Of a DNA stretch of 64,000 nt, positions 53,185 to 63,925 are shown piece after piece. The position numbers and the translations under genes were made by a program. The notes under the pieces were generated by a model that saw only the letters and a list, made by a program, of their open reading frames with translations, was not told where the DNA came from and ran no database searches. Every line of letters begins with the position of its first letter. Positions within the stretch are counted from its first letter, which is position 1. This DNA is from Hydractinia symbiolongicarpus (taxonomy: Eukaryota; Cnidaria; Hydrozoa; Anthoathecata; Hydractiniidae), in assembly GCF_029227915.1 (NCBI RefSeq), contig NC_079885.1:20161001-20225000 (forward strand). The letters are read 5' to 3'.

Positions 53185-53378
53185 ACGAAACATACTGAAG
53201 TATCCCTATTTACTAGTTAGCTAATTCAATTTCAATGTTTTTAACACCACATCTGACTATGCCGGTAAACGTAGTTTCAAGACTAAAACTAGCTTTGCTT
53301 TTACAATTATCGTGACATTAGGAATCATAAGCAGTGGTAGCGCTATCTGTTTCATCTGATCGAAGTATTTGTTCATTG

Positions 53379-53394
53379 CGTCCCAGGGTGGGCG

Positions 53395-53435
<41 letters not shown>

Positions 53436-53452
53436 AATTGCGCCACGGAGAC
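53379..53452 (-). pseudogene. class A copy with B-box A58 lost
   Basis: Copy of 51,501-51,574. Confidence 0.65.
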
Positions 53453-53647
53453 ATGAAACTTACTGAAGTTTCCCTATTTAAAAGTTAGCTTATTTACTTT
53501 CATTTATTTTTAATAGCACATCTGATGATGCCAGTAAACATGGCTACAAGAGTAACACTACCGTTGCTCTTACAGTGAACGTGACATTAGGAATAAGAGG
53601 CAGTGATAGCACTCTCTGATTCTTCTGATGGACATATTTGTTCATCG

Positions 53648-53721
53648 CTTCCCCGTTTGGGCTTGAACCACCAACCTTTCCGTTAACAGCCGAACGCGCT
53701 AGCCAATTGCGGCACGGAGAC
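53648..53721 (-). pseudogene. pseudo-tRNA-Asn, class B2
   Basis: Copy of 51,770-51,843. Confidence 0.85.
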
Positions 53722-53915
53722 ACGAAACATACTGAAATATCCTTATTTACTAGTTAGCTAATTCAATTTCAATGTTTCTAACACCACATCTGACTATGCA
53801 AGTACACGTAGTTTCAAGACTAAAACTACCGTTGCTTTTACAATTATCCTGACATTAGGAATCATAAGCAGTGGTAGCACTATCTGTTTCATCTGATCGA
53901 AGTATTTGTTCATTG

Positions 53916-53927
53916 CGTCCCCGGGTA

Positions 53928-53959
<32 letters not shown>

Positions 53960-53989
53960 CAACGCGCTAACCAATTGCGCCACGGAGAC
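53916..53989 (-). pseudogene. class A copy with G29/G41
   Basis: Copy of 52,038-52,111. Confidence 0.62.
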
Positions 53990-54184
53990 ATGAAACTTAC
54001 TGAAGTTTCCCTATTTACAAGTTGGCTCATTTACTTTCATTTATTTTTAATAGCACATCTGATGATGCCAGTAGACATGGCTACAAGAGTAACACTACCG
54101 TTGCTCTTACAGTTAACGTGACATTAGGAATAAGAGGCAGTGATAGCACTCTCTGATTCTTCTGATGTATATATTTGTTCATCG

Positions 54185-54186
54185 CT

Positions 54187-54217
<31 letters not shown>

Positions 54218-54258
54218 CGTTAACAGCCGAACGCGCTAACCAATTGCGGCACGGAGAT
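54185..54258 (-). pseudogene. pseudo-tRNA-Asn, class B2
   Basis: Position 1 is A (ggagat), so A1/A72. Confidence 0.85.
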
Positions 54259-54452
54259 ACGAAACATACTGAAGTATCCCTATTTACTAGTTAGCTAATT
54301 CAATTTCAATGTTTTTAACACCACATCTGACTATGCAAGTAAATATAGTTTCAAGACTAAAACTACCGTTGTTTTTACAATTATCGTGACATTATGAATC
54401 ATAAGCAGTGGTAGCACTATCTGTTTCATCTGATGGAAGTATTTGTTCATTG

Positions 54453-54489
<37 letters not shown>

Positions 54490-54526
54490 TACAGCCGAAC
54501 GCGCTAACCAATTCCGCCACAGAGAC
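54453..54526 (-). pseudogene. class A copy with anticodon GTA (Tyr)
   Basis: Plus-strand tac at 54,490-54,492 gives anticodon GTA. G13/G22 mismatch and T6/G67 wobble; Tyr identity elements are not present. Confidence 0.68.
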
Positions 54527-54721
54527 ATGAAACTTACTGAAGGTTCCCTATTTACAAGTTGGCTCATTTACTTTCATTTATTTTTAATAGCACATCTGAT
54601 GATGCCAGTAGACATGGCTACAAGAGTAACACTACCGTTGCTCTTACAGTTAACGTGACATTAGGAATAAGAGGCAGTGATAGCACTCTCTGATTCTTCT
54701 GATGGACATATTTGTTCATCG

Positions 54722-54723
54722 CT

Positions 54724-54754
<31 letters not shown>

Positions 54755-54795
54755 CCTTAACAGCCGAACGCGCTAACCAATTGCGGCACGGAGAT
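54722..54795 (-). pseudogene. pseudo-tRNA-Asn, class B2
   Basis: A1, ttccctt anticodon strand. Confidence 0.85.
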
Positions 54796-54989
54796 ACGAA
54801 TTATACTGAAGTATCCCTATTTACTAGTTAGCTAATTCAATTTCAATGTTTTTAACACCACATCTGACTATGCAGGTAAACGTAGTTTCAAGACTAAAAC
54901 TACCGTTGTTTTTACAATTAACGTGACATTAGGAATCATAAGCAGTGGTAGCTCTATCTGTTTCATCTGTTCGAAGTATTTGTTCATTG

Positions 54990-55001
54990 CGTCCCCGGGT
55001 A

Positions 55002-55046
<45 letters not shown>

Positions 55047-55063
55047 AATTGCGCCACGGAGAC
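54990..55063 (-). tRNA. tRNA-Asn: tRNA-Asn(GTT), class A
   Basis: Single G52/T62 wobble. Confidence 0.88.
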
Positions 55064-55258
55064 ATGAAACTTACTGAAGTTTCCCTATTTACAAGTTGTC
55101 TCATTTACTTTCATTTATTTTTAATAGCACATCTGTTGATGCCAGTAAACATGGCTACAAGAGTAACACTACCCTTGCTCTTACAGTTAACGTGACATTA
55201 GGAATAAGAGGCAGTGATAGCACTCTTTGATCAATCTGATCGAAGTATTTGTTCATTG

Positions 55259-55315
<57 letters not shown>

Positions 55316-55332
55316 AATTGCGCCACGGAGAC
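55259..55332 (-). tRNA. tRNA-Asn: tRNA-Asn(GTT), class A consensus
   Basis: Identical to consensus; sits in a former B position, next to another A. Confidence 0.93.
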
Positions 55333-55527
55333 ATTAAACGTACTGAAGGTTCCCTATTTACAAGTTGGCTCATTTACTTTCATTTATTTTTAATAGCACA
55401 TCTGATGATGCCAGTAGACATGGCTACAAGAGTAACACTACCGTTGCTCTTACAGTTAACGTGACATTAGGAATAAGAGGCAGTGGTAGCTCTACCTGTT
55501 TCATCTGATCGAAGTATTTGTTAATTG

Positions 55528-55545
55528 CGTCCCCGGGTGGGCTTT

Positions 55546-55584
<39 letters not shown>

Positions 55585-55601
55585 AATTGCGGCACTAAGA
55601 C
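55528..55601 (-). pseudogene. recombinant, class R2
   Basis: As 52,574-52,647. Confidence 0.75.
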
Positions 55602-55795
55602 ACGAAAAATACTGAAGTATCCCTATTTACTAGTTAGCTAATTCAATTTCAATGTTTTTAACACCACATCTGACTATGCAGGTAAACGTAGTTTCAAGAC
55701 TAAAACTACCGTTGCTTTTACAATTATCGTGACATTAGGAATCATAAGCAGTGGTAGCACTATCTGTTTCATCTGATCGAAGTATTTGTTCATTG

Positions 55796-55852
<57 letters not shown>

Positions 55853-55869
55853 AATTGCGCCACGAAGAC
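55796..55869 (-). tRNA. tRNA-Asn: tRNA-Asn(GTT), class A
   Basis: Single T5/G68 wobble. Confidence 0.86.
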
Positions 55870-56064
55870 ATGAAACTTACTGAAGTTTCCCTATTTACAA
55901 GTTGGCTCATTTACTTTCATTTATTTCTACTAGCACATCTGATGATGCCAGTAAACATGGCTACAACAGTAACACTACCGTTGCTCTTACAGTTAACGTG
56001 ACATTAGGAATAAGAGGCAGTGATAGCACTCTCTGATTTTTCTGATGGACATACTTGTTCATCG

Positions 56065-56138
56065 CTTCCCCGGGTTGGCTTGAACCACCAACCTTTCCGT
56101 TAACAGCCAAACGCGCTAACCAATTGCGGCACGGAGAC
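56065..56138 (-). pseudogene. pseudo-tRNA-Asn, class B2
   Basis: Copy of 53,111-53,184. Confidence 0.86.
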
Positions 56139-56332
56139 ACGAAACATACTGAAGTATCCCTATTTACTAGTTAGCTAATTCAATTTCAATGTTTTTAACA
56201 CCACATCTGACTATGCCGGTAAACGTAGTTTCAAGACTAAAACTAGCTTTGCTTTTACAATTATCGTGACATTAGGAATCATAAGCAGTGGTAGCGCTAT
56301 CTGTTTCATCTGATCGAAGTATTTGTTCATTG

Positions 56333-56406
56333 CGTCCCCGGGTGGGCGTGAACCACCAACCCTTCGGTTAACAGCCGAACGCGCTAACCAATTGCGCCAC
56401 AGAGAC
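56333..56406 (-). pseudogene. class A copy with B-box A58 lost
   Basis: A58 to C, T6/G67 wobble, G44; acceptor otherwise paired. Confidence 0.6.
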
Positions 56407-56601
56407 ATGAAACTTACTGAAGTTTCCCTATTTAAAAGTTAGCTTATTTACTTTCATTTATTTTTAATAGCACATCTGATGATGCCAGTAAACATGGCTA
56501 CAAGAGTAACACTACCGTTGCTCTTACAGTGAACGTGACATTAGGAATAAGAGGCAGTGATAGCACTCTCTGATTTTTCTGATGGACATATTTGTCCATC
56601 G

Positions 56602-56603
56602 CT

Positions 56604-56634
<31 letters not shown>

Positions 56635-56675
56635 CGTTAACAGCCGAACGCGCTAACCAATTGCGGTACGGAGAC
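56602..56675 (-). pseudogene. pseudo-tRNA-Asn, class B2
   Basis: gcggtacgg D-arm variant. Confidence 0.85.
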
Positions 56676-56869
56676 ACGAAACATACTGAAGTATCCCTAT
56701 TTACTAGTTAGCTAATTCAATTTCAATGTTTTTAAGACCACATCTGACTATGCAGGTAAACGTAGTTTCAAGACTAAAATTACCGTTGCTTTTACAATTA
56801 TCGTGACATTAGGAATCATAAGTACTGGTAGCTCTATCTGTTTCATCTGATCGAAGTATTTGTTCATTG

Positions 56870-56943
56870 CGTCCCCGGGTGGGCATGAACCACCCACCTT
56901 TCGGTTAATAGCCGAACGCGCTAACCAATTGCGCCACGGAGAC
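56870..56943 (-). tRNA. class A copy with anticodon ATT
   Basis: Plus-strand aat at 56,907-56,909 gives anticodon ATT. A58 is T and the T-stem edge is changed. ATT with A34 could in principle read Asn codons after deamination. Confidence 0.6.
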
Positions 56944-57138
56944 ATGAAACTTACTGAAGTTTCCCTATTTACAAGTTGGCTCATTTACTTTCATTTATTT
57001 TTAATAGCACATCTGATGATGCCAGTAGACATGGCTACAAGAGTAACACTACCGTTGCTCTTACAGTTAACGTGACATTAGGAATAAGAGGCAGTGATAG
57101 CACTCTCTGATTCTTCTGATGGATATATTTGTTCATCG

Positions 57139-57140
57139 CT

Positions 57141-57171
<31 letters not shown>

Positions 57172-57212
57172 CGTTAACAGCCGAACGCGCTAACCAATTG
57201 CGGCACGGAGAT
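57139..57212 (-). pseudogene. pseudo-tRNA-Asn, class B2
   Basis: A1 as at 54,185. Confidence 0.85.
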
Positions 57213-57406
57213 ACGAAACATACTGAAGTATCCCTATTTACTAGTTAGCTAATTCAATTTCAATGTTTTTAACACCACATCTGACTATGCAAGTAAATGT
57301 AGTTTCAAGACTAAAACTACCGTTGTTTTTACAATTATCGTGACATTATGAATCATAAGCAGTGGTAGCACTATCTGTTTCATCTGATCGAAGTATTTGT
57401 TCATTG

Positions 57407-57443
<37 letters not shown>

Positions 57444-57480
57444 TACAGCCAAACGCGCTAACCAATTCCGCCACGGAGAC
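57407..57480 (-). pseudogene. class A copy with anticodon GTA (Tyr)
   Basis: tac at 57,444-57,446; G13/G22 mismatch and T29/G41 wobble. Confidence 0.68.
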
Positions 57481-57675
57481 ATGAAACTTACTGAAGGTTC
57501 CCTATTTACAAGTTGGCTCATTTACTTTCATTTATTTTTAATAGCACATCTGATGATGCCAGTAGACATGGCTACAAGAGTAACACTACCGTTGCTCTTA
57601 CAGTTAACGTGACATTAGGAATAAGAGGCAGTGATAGCACTCTCTGATTTTTCTGATGGACATATTTGTTCATCG

Positions 57676-57677
57676 CT

Positions 57678-57708
<31 letters not shown>

Positions 57709-57749
57709 CCTTAACAGCCAATCGAGCTAACCAATTGCGGCACGGAGAT
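57676..57749 (-). pseudogene. pseudo-tRNA-Asn, class B2
   Basis: A1, ttccctt and D-stem change (aatcgagc). Confidence 0.85.
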
Positions 57750-57943
57750 ACGAAATATACTGAAGTATCCCTATTTACTAGTTAGCTAATTCAATTTCAA
57801 TGTTTTTAACACCACATCTGACTATGCAGGTAAACGTAGTTTCAAGACTAAAACTACCGTTGTTTTTACAATTAACGTGACATTAGGAATCATTAGCAGT
57901 GGTAGCTCTATCTGTTTCATCTGATCGAAGTATTTGTTCATTG

Positions 57944-57955
57944 CGTCCCCGGGTA

Positions 57956-58000
<45 letters not shown>

Positions 58001-58016
58001 AATTGCGCCACGGGAC
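57944..58016 (-). pseudogene. class A copy, 73 nt
   Basis: One acceptor 5' base lost (cgggac); G52/T62 wobble. Confidence 0.7.
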
Positions 58017-58211
58017 ATGAAACTTACTGAAGTTTCCCTATTTACAAGTTGTCTCATTTACTTTCATTTATTTTTAATAGCACATATGTTGATGCCAGTA
58101 AACATGGCTACAAGAGTAACACTACCCTTGCTCTTACAGTTAACGTGACATTACGGATAAGAGGCAGTGATAGCACTCTCTGATTCTTCTGATGGACATA
58201 TTTGTTCATCG

Positions 58212-58213
58212 CT

Positions 58214-58244
<31 letters not shown>

Positions 58245-58285
58245 CGTTAACAGCCGAACGCGCTAACCAATTGCGGTACGGAGAC
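58212..58285 (-). pseudogene. pseudo-tRNA-Asn, class B2
   Basis: gcggtacgg variant. Confidence 0.85.
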
Positions 58286-58479
58286 ACGAAACATACTGAA
58301 GTATCCCTATTTTCTAGTCAGCTAATTCAATTTCAATCTTTTTAACACCACATCTGACTATGCAGGTAAACGTAGTTTCAAGACTAAAATTACCGTTGCT
58401 TTTACAATTATCGTGACATTAGGAATTGTAAGTAGTGGTAGCTCTATCTGTTTCATCTGATCGAAGTATTTGTTCATTG

Positions 58480-58553
58480 CGTCCCCGGGTTGGCTTGAAC
58501 CACCCACCTTTCGGTTAACAGCCAAACGCGCTAACCAATTGCGCCACGGAGAC
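58480..58553 (-). tRNA. tRNA-Asn: tRNA-Asn(GTT), class A variant
   Basis: G52/A62 mismatch, T29/G41 wobble. Confidence 0.62.
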
Positions 58554-58748
58554 ATGAAACTTACTGAAGTTTCCCTATTTACAAGTTGGCTCATTTACTT
58601 TCATTTATTTTTAATAGCACATCTGATGATGCCAGTAGACATGGCTACAAGAGTAACACTACCGTTGCTCTTACAGTAAATGTGACATTAGGAATAAGAG
58701 GCAGTGATAGCACTCTCTGATCCTTCTGATGGACATATTTGTTCATCG

Positions 58749-58750
58749 CT

Positions 58751-58781
<31 letters not shown>

Positions 58782-58822
58782 CGTTAACAGCCGAACGCGC
58801 TAACCAATTGCGGCACGGAGAT
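58749..58822 (-). pseudogene. pseudo-tRNA-Asn, class B2
   Basis: A1 variant. Confidence 0.85.
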
Positions 58823-59016
58823 ACTAATCATACTGAAGTATCCCTATTTACTAGTTAGCTAATTCAATTTCAATGTTTTTAACACCACATCTGACTATGC
58901 AGGTAAACGTAGTTTCAAGACTAAAACTACCGTTGTTTTTACAATTATCGTGACATTAGGAATCATAAGCAGTGGTAGCACTATCTGTTTCATCTGATCG
59001 AAGTATTTGTTCATTG

Positions 59017-59020
59017 CGTT

Positions 59021-59073
<53 letters not shown>

Positions 59074-59090
59074 AATTGCGCCACGGAGAC
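59017..59090 (-). tRNA. tRNA-Asn: tRNA-Asn(GTT), class A variant
   Basis: Single acceptor mismatch C3/A70. Confidence 0.7.
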
Positions 59091-59285
59091 ATGAAACTTA
59101 CTGAAGGTTCCCTATTTACAAGTTGGCTCATTTACTTTCATTCATTTTTAATAGCACATCTGATGATGCCAGTAGACATGGCTACAAGAGTAACACTACC
59201 GTTGCTCATACAGTTAACGTGACATTAGGAATAAGAGGCAGTGGTAGCTCTACCTGTTTCATCTGATCGAAGTATTTGTTAATTG

Positions 59286-59336
<51 letters not shown>

Positions 59337-59359
59337 TTAACCAATTGCGCCACGGAGAA
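59286..59359 (-). tRNA. tRNA-Asn: tRNA-Asn(GTT), class A variant
   Basis: T1/C72 mismatch at the acceptor end and G22/C13 changed to a wobble (cgcgttaacc). Confidence 0.6.
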
Positions 59360-59554
59360 ATGAAACTTACTGAAGTTTCCCTATTTACAAGTTGGCTCAT
59401 TTACTTTCATTTATTTCTAATAGCACATCTGATGATGCCAGTAAACATGGCTACAAGAGTAACACTACCGTTGCTCTTAGGGTGAACGTGACATTAGGAA
59501 TAAGAGGCAGTGATAGCACTCTCTGATTCTTCTGATGGACATATTTGTTCATCA

Positions 59555-59556
59555 CT

Positions 59557-59587
<31 letters not shown>

Positions 59588-59628
59588 CGTTAACAGCCGA
59601 ACACGCTAACCAATTACGGCACGGAGAC
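59555..59628 (-). pseudogene. pseudo-tRNA-Asn, class B2
   Basis: D-arm changes (aacacgc, ttacggc). Confidence 0.85.
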
Positions 59629-59822
59629 ACGAAACATACTAAAGTATCCCTATTTACTAGTTAGCTAATTCAATTTCAATGTTTTTAACACCACATCTGA
59701 CTATGCAAGTACACGTAGTTTCAAGACTAAAACTACCGTTGCTTTTACAATTATCGTGACATTAGGAATCATAAGCAGTGGTAGCACTATCTGTTTCACC
59801 TGATCGAAGTATTTGTTCATTG

Positions 59823-59848
59823 CGTCCCCGGGTGGGCTTGAACCACCT

Positions 59849-59879
<31 letters not shown>

Positions 59880-59896
59880 AGTTGCACCACGGAGAC
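59823..59896 (-). tRNA. tRNA-Asn: tRNA-Asn(GTT), class A
   Basis: T11/G24 wobble, D-loop and variable-region changes; no mismatch. Confidence 0.8.
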
Positions 59897-60091
59897 ATGA
59901 AACTTACTGAAGTTTCCCTATTTACAAGTTGGCTCATTTACTTTCATTTATTTTTAATAGCACATCTGACTTTGCAGGTAAACGTAGTTTCAAGACTAAA
60001 ACTACCGTTGCTTTTACAATTATCGTGACACTAGGAATCATAAGCAGGGGTAGCACTATCTGTTTCATCTGTTCGAAGTGTTTGTTCATTG

Positions 60092-60165
60092 CGTCCCCGG
60101 GTGGGCGTGAACCACCAACCTTTCGGTTAACAGCTGAACGCGCTAACCAATTGCGCCACGGAGAC
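60092..60165 (-). pseudogene. class A copy, A58 lost
   Basis: A58 to C and A30/C40. Confidence 0.62.
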
Positions 60166-60360
60166 ATGAAACTTACTGAAGTTTCCCTATTTACAAGTTG
60201 TCTCATTTACTTTCATTTATTTTTAATAGCACATCTGTTGATGCGAGTAAACATGGCTACAAGAGTAACACTACCGTTGCTCTTACAGTTAACGTGACAT
60301 TATGAATAAGAGGCAGTGATAGCACTCTCTGATTCTTCTGATGGACATGTTTGTTCATCG

Positions 60361-60434
60361 CTTCCCTGGGTGGGCTTGAACCACCAACCTTTCCGTTAAC
60401 AGCCAAACGCGCTAACCAATTGCGGTACGGAGAC
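60361..60434 (-). pseudogene. pseudo-tRNA-Asn, class B2
   Basis: cttccctg and gcggtacgg changes. Confidence 0.85.
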
Positions 60435-60628
60435 ACGAAACATACTGAAGTATCCCTATTTACTAGTTAGCTAATTCAATTTCAATGTTTTTAACACCAC
60501 ATCTGACTATGCAGGTAAACGTAGTTTCAAGAATAAAAATACCGTTGCTTTTACAATTATCGTGACATTAGGAATCATAAGTAGTGGTAGCTCTATCTGT
60601 TTCATCTGATCGAAGTATTTGTTCATTG

Positions 60629-60644
60629 CGTCCCAGGGTGGGCG

Positions 60645-60685
<41 letters not shown>

Positions 60686-60702
60686 AATTGCGCCACGGAA
60701 AC
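60629..60702 (-). pseudogene. class A copy, A58 lost
   Basis: C6/T67, A58 to C, T3/G70 wobble. Confidence 0.65.
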
Positions 60703-60897
60703 ATGAAACTTACTGAAGTTTCCCTATTTACAAGTTGTCTCATTTACTTTCATTTATTTTTATTAGCACATCTGTTGATGCCAGTAAACATGGCTACAAG
60801 AGTAACACTACCGTTGCTCTTACAGTAAACGTGACATTAGGAATAAGAGGCAGTGATAGCACTCTTTGATTCATCTGATCGAAGTATTTGTTCATTG

Positions 60898-60970
60898 CGT
60901 CCCCGGGTGGGCTTAACCACCAACTTTTCCGTTAACAGCCAAACGCGATAACCAATTCCGGCACGGAGAC
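60898..60970 (-). pseudogene. recombinant, class R1, 73 nt
   Basis: A 3' end, one T-loop base lost (cttaacc), B anticodon stem and G13/G22. Confidence 0.8.
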
Positions 60971-61165
60971 ACGAAACATGCTGAAGTTTTCCTATTTACA
61001 AGTTGGCTCATGTACTTTCATTTATTTTTAATAGCACATCTGATCATGCCAGCAAACATGGCTACAAGAGTAACACTACCGTTGCTCTTACAGTTAACGT
61101 GACATTAGGAATAAGAGGCAGTGATAGCACTCTTTGATTCATCTGATCGAAGTATTTGTTCATTG

Positions 61166-61239
61166 CGTCCCCGGGTGGGCTTGAACCACCAACTTTTCCG
61201 TTAACAGCTAAACGCGCTAACCAATTCCGGCACGGAGAC
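61166..61239 (-). pseudogene. recombinant, class R1
   Basis: A 3' end; B anticodon arm with extra changes (agctaaac); G13/G22, C10/C25. Confidence 0.8.
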
Positions 61240-61434
61240 ACGAAACATACTGAAGTTTTCCTATTTACAAGTTGGCTCATTTACTTTCATTTATTTTTAA
61301 TAGCACATCTGACTATGCAGGTAAACGTAGTTTCAAGACTAAAACTACCGTTGCTTTTACAATTATCGTGACACTAGGAATCATAAGCAGGGGTAGCATT
61401 ATCTGTTTCATCTGTTCGAAGTGTTTGTTCATTG

Positions 61435-61491
<57 letters not shown>

Positions 61492-61508
61492 AATTGCGCC
61501 ACGGAGAC
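61435..61508 (-). tRNA. tRNA-Asn: tRNA-Asn(GTT), class A consensus
   Basis: Identical to consensus. Confidence 0.93.
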
Positions 61509-61703
61509 ATGAAACTTACTGAAGTTTCCCTATTTACAAGTTGTCTCATTTACTTTCATTTATTTTTAATAGCACATCTGTTGATGCGAGTAAACATGGC
61601 TACAAGAGTAACACTACCGTTGCTCTTACAGTTAACGTGACATTATGAATAAGAGGCAGTGATAGCACTCTCTGATTCTTCTGATGGACATGTTTGTTCA
61701 TCG

Positions 61704-61777
61704 CTACCCCGGGTGGGCTTGAACCACCAACCTTTCCGTTAACAGCCAAACGCGCTAACCAATTGCGGTACGGAGAC
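61704..61777 (-). pseudogene. pseudo-tRNA-Asn, class B2
   Basis: ctacccc acceptor 3' end, gcggtacgg. Confidence 0.85.
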
Positions 61778-61971
61778 ACGAAACATACTGAAGTATCCCT
61801 ATTTACTAGTTAGCTAATTCAATTTCAATGTTTTTAACACCCCATCTGACTATGCAGGTAAACGTAGTTTCAAGACTAAAATTACCGTTGCTTTTACAAT
61901 TATCGTGACATTAGGAATCATAAGTAGTGGTAGCTCTATCTGTTTCATCTGATCGAAGTATTTGTTCATTG

Positions 61972-62045
61972 CGTCCCCGGGTAGGCTGGAACCACCAACC
62001 TTTCGGTTATCAGCCGAACGCGCTAACCAATTGCGCCACGGAGAC
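61972..62045 (-). tRNA. class A copy with anticodon GAT (Ile)
   Basis: Plus-strand atc at 62,009-62,011 gives anticodon GAT. Stems pair except wobble G52/T62; A57 is C. Confidence 0.62.
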
Positions 62046-62240
62046 ATGAAACTTACTGAAGTTTCCCTATTTACAAGCTGTCTCATTTACCTTCATTTAT
62101 TTTTATTAGCACATCTGTTGATGCCAGTAAACATGGCTACAAGAGTAACACTACCGTTGCTCTTACAGTTAACGTGACATTAGGAATAAGAGGCAGTGAT
62201 AGCACTCTTTGATTCATCTGATCGAAGTATTTGTTCATTG

Positions 62241-62313
62241 CGTCCCCGGGTGGGCTTAACCACCAACTTTTCCGTTAACAGCCAAACGCGCTAACCAATT
62301 CCGGCACGGAGAC
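62241..62313 (-). pseudogene. recombinant, class R1, 73 nt
   Basis: Copy of 60,898-60,970. Confidence 0.8.
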
Positions 62314-62508
62314 ACGAAACATGCTGAAGTTTTGCTATTTACAAGTTGGCTCATGTACTTTCATTTATTTTTAATAGCACATCTGATGATGCCAGCAAAC
62401 ATGCCTACAAGAGTAACACTACCGTTGCTCTTACAGTTAACGTGACATTAGGAATAAGAGGCAGTGATAGCACTCTTTGATTCATCTGATCGAAGTATTT
62501 GTTCATTG

Positions 62509-62582
62509 CGTCCCCGGGTGGGCTTGAACCACCAACTTTTCCGTTAACAGCTAAACGCGTTAACCAATTCCGGCACGGAGAC
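62509..62582 (-). pseudogene. recombinant, class R1
   Basis: Copy of 61,166-61,239. Confidence 0.8.
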
Positions 62583-62777
62583 ACGAAACATACTGAAGTT
62601 TTCCTATTTACAAGTTGGCTCATTTACTTTCATTTATTTTTAATAGCACATCTGTTGATGCAAGTAAACATGGCTACAAGAGTAGCACTACCGTTGCTCT
62701 TACAGTAAACGTGACATTAGGAATAAGAGGCAGTGATAGCACTCTCTGATTCTTCTGATGGACATATTTGTTCACCG

Positions 62778-62779
62778 CT

Positions 62780-62810
<31 letters not shown>

Positions 62811-62851
62811 CGTTAACAGCCGAACGCGCTAACCAATTGCGGTACGGAGAC
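62778..62851 (-). pseudogene. pseudo-tRNA-Asn, class B2
   Basis: gcggtacgg variant. Confidence 0.85.
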
Positions 62852-63045
62852 ACGAAACATACTGAAGTATCCCTATTTACTAGTTAGCTAATTCAATTTC
62901 AATGTTTTTAACACCACATCTGACTATGCAGGTAAACGTAGTTTCAAGACTAAAATTACCGTTGCTTTTACAATTATCGTGACATTAGGAATCATAAGTA
63001 GTGGTAGCTCTATCTGTTTCATCTGATCGAAGTATTTGTTCATTG

Positions 63046-63057
63046 CGTCCCCGGGTA

Positions 63058-63102
<45 letters not shown>

Positions 63103-63119
63103 AATTGCACCACGGAGAC
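63046..63119 (-). tRNA. tRNA-Asn: tRNA-Asn(GTT), class A
   Basis: Wobbles G52/T62 and T11/G24 only. Confidence 0.82.
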
Positions 63120-63314
63120 ATGAAACTTACTGAAGTTTCCCTATTTACAAGTTGTCTCATTTACTTTCATTTATTTTTATTAGCACATCTGTTGATGCCA
63201 GTAAACATGGCTACAAGAGTAACACTACCGTTGCTCTTACAGTTAACGTGACATTAGGAATAAGAGGCAGTGATGGCGCTCTCTGATTCTTCTGATGGAC
63301 ATATTGGTTCATTG

Positions 63315-63316
63315 CT

Positions 63317-63347
<31 letters not shown>

Positions 63348-63388
63348 CCTTAACAGCGGAACGCGCTAACCAATTCCGGCACGGAGAC
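63315..63388 (-). pseudogene. pseudo-tRNA-Asn, class B2
   Basis: ttccctt, agcggaac and G13/G22 changes. Confidence 0.85.
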
Positions 63389-63582
63389 ACGAAACATACT
63401 GAAGTATCCCTATTTACTAGTTAGCTAATTCAATTTCAATGTTTTTGACACTACATCTGACTATGCAGGTAAACGTAGTTTCAAGACTAAAACTACAGTT
63501 GCTTTTATAATTATCGTGACATTAGGAATCAGAAGCAGTGGTAGCACTATCTGTTTTATCTGATCGAAGTATTTGTTCATTG

Positions 63583-63589
63583 CGTCCCA

Positions 63590-63639
<50 letters not shown>

Positions 63640-63656
63640 AATTGCGCCACGGAAAC
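63583..63656 (-). tRNA. tRNA-Asn: tRNA-Asn(GTT), class A variant
   Basis: C6/T67 mismatch and T3/G70 wobble. Confidence 0.65.
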
Positions 63657-63851
63657 ATGAAACTTACTGAAGTTTCCCTATTTACAAGTTGTCTCATTTA
63701 CTTTCATTTATTTTTATTAGCACATCTGTTGATGCCAGTAAACATGGCTACAAGAGTAACACTACCGTTGCTCTTACAGTAAACGTGACATTAGGAATAA
63801 GAGGCAGTGATAGCACTCTTTGATTCATCTGATCGAAGTATTTGTTCATTG

Positions 63852-63925
63852 CGTCCCCGGGTGGGCTTGAACCACCAACTTTTCCGTTAACAGCTAAACG
63901 CGCTAACCAATTCCGGCACGGAGAC
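63852..63925 (-). pseudogene. recombinant, class R1
   Basis: As 61,166-61,239. The spacer to its right changes type at cacatctgact, where the window ends. Confidence 0.8.

Larger units (their letters stand above)
50505..54058. repeat. Seven-unit repeat, shift 1,878 bp
   Basis: Bases about 50,505-52,180 match about 52,383-54,058, including the short aattcaattcaatg deletion, tttgatctgatcg, ggctttaacc, the cgtcccaggg acceptor and cgtttggg. The copies diverge at the right edge (gttgatgcg versus gatgatgcc). Confidence 0.85.
52574..58016. repeat. Eleven-unit repeat, shift 2,954 bp
   Basis: Units at 52,574, 52,842, 53,111 and 53,379 correspond to 55,528, 55,796, 56,065 and 56,333. Units at 54,185, 54,453, 54,722 and 54,990 correspond to 57,139, 57,407, 57,676 and 57,944, including the GTA anticodon pair. 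The middle units differ, so the copies were later exchanged in part. Confidence 0.7.
59970..62640. repeat. Five-unit repeat, shift 1,343 bp
   Basis: Units at 60,092, 60,361, 60,629, 60,898 and 61,166 recur at 61,435, 61,704, 61,972, 62,241 and 62,509. Shared marks are gttcgaagtg, gacattatgaat, gacatgtttg and the loss of one base in gcttaacc. Confidence 0.8.

Noticed and set aside
59929-60297. 122-codon ORF spanning two units
   Set aside because: It exists only because the A-A junction near 59,964 changes the frame between two antisense tRNA segments; the counterpart at 61,272-61,640 is its repeat copy.
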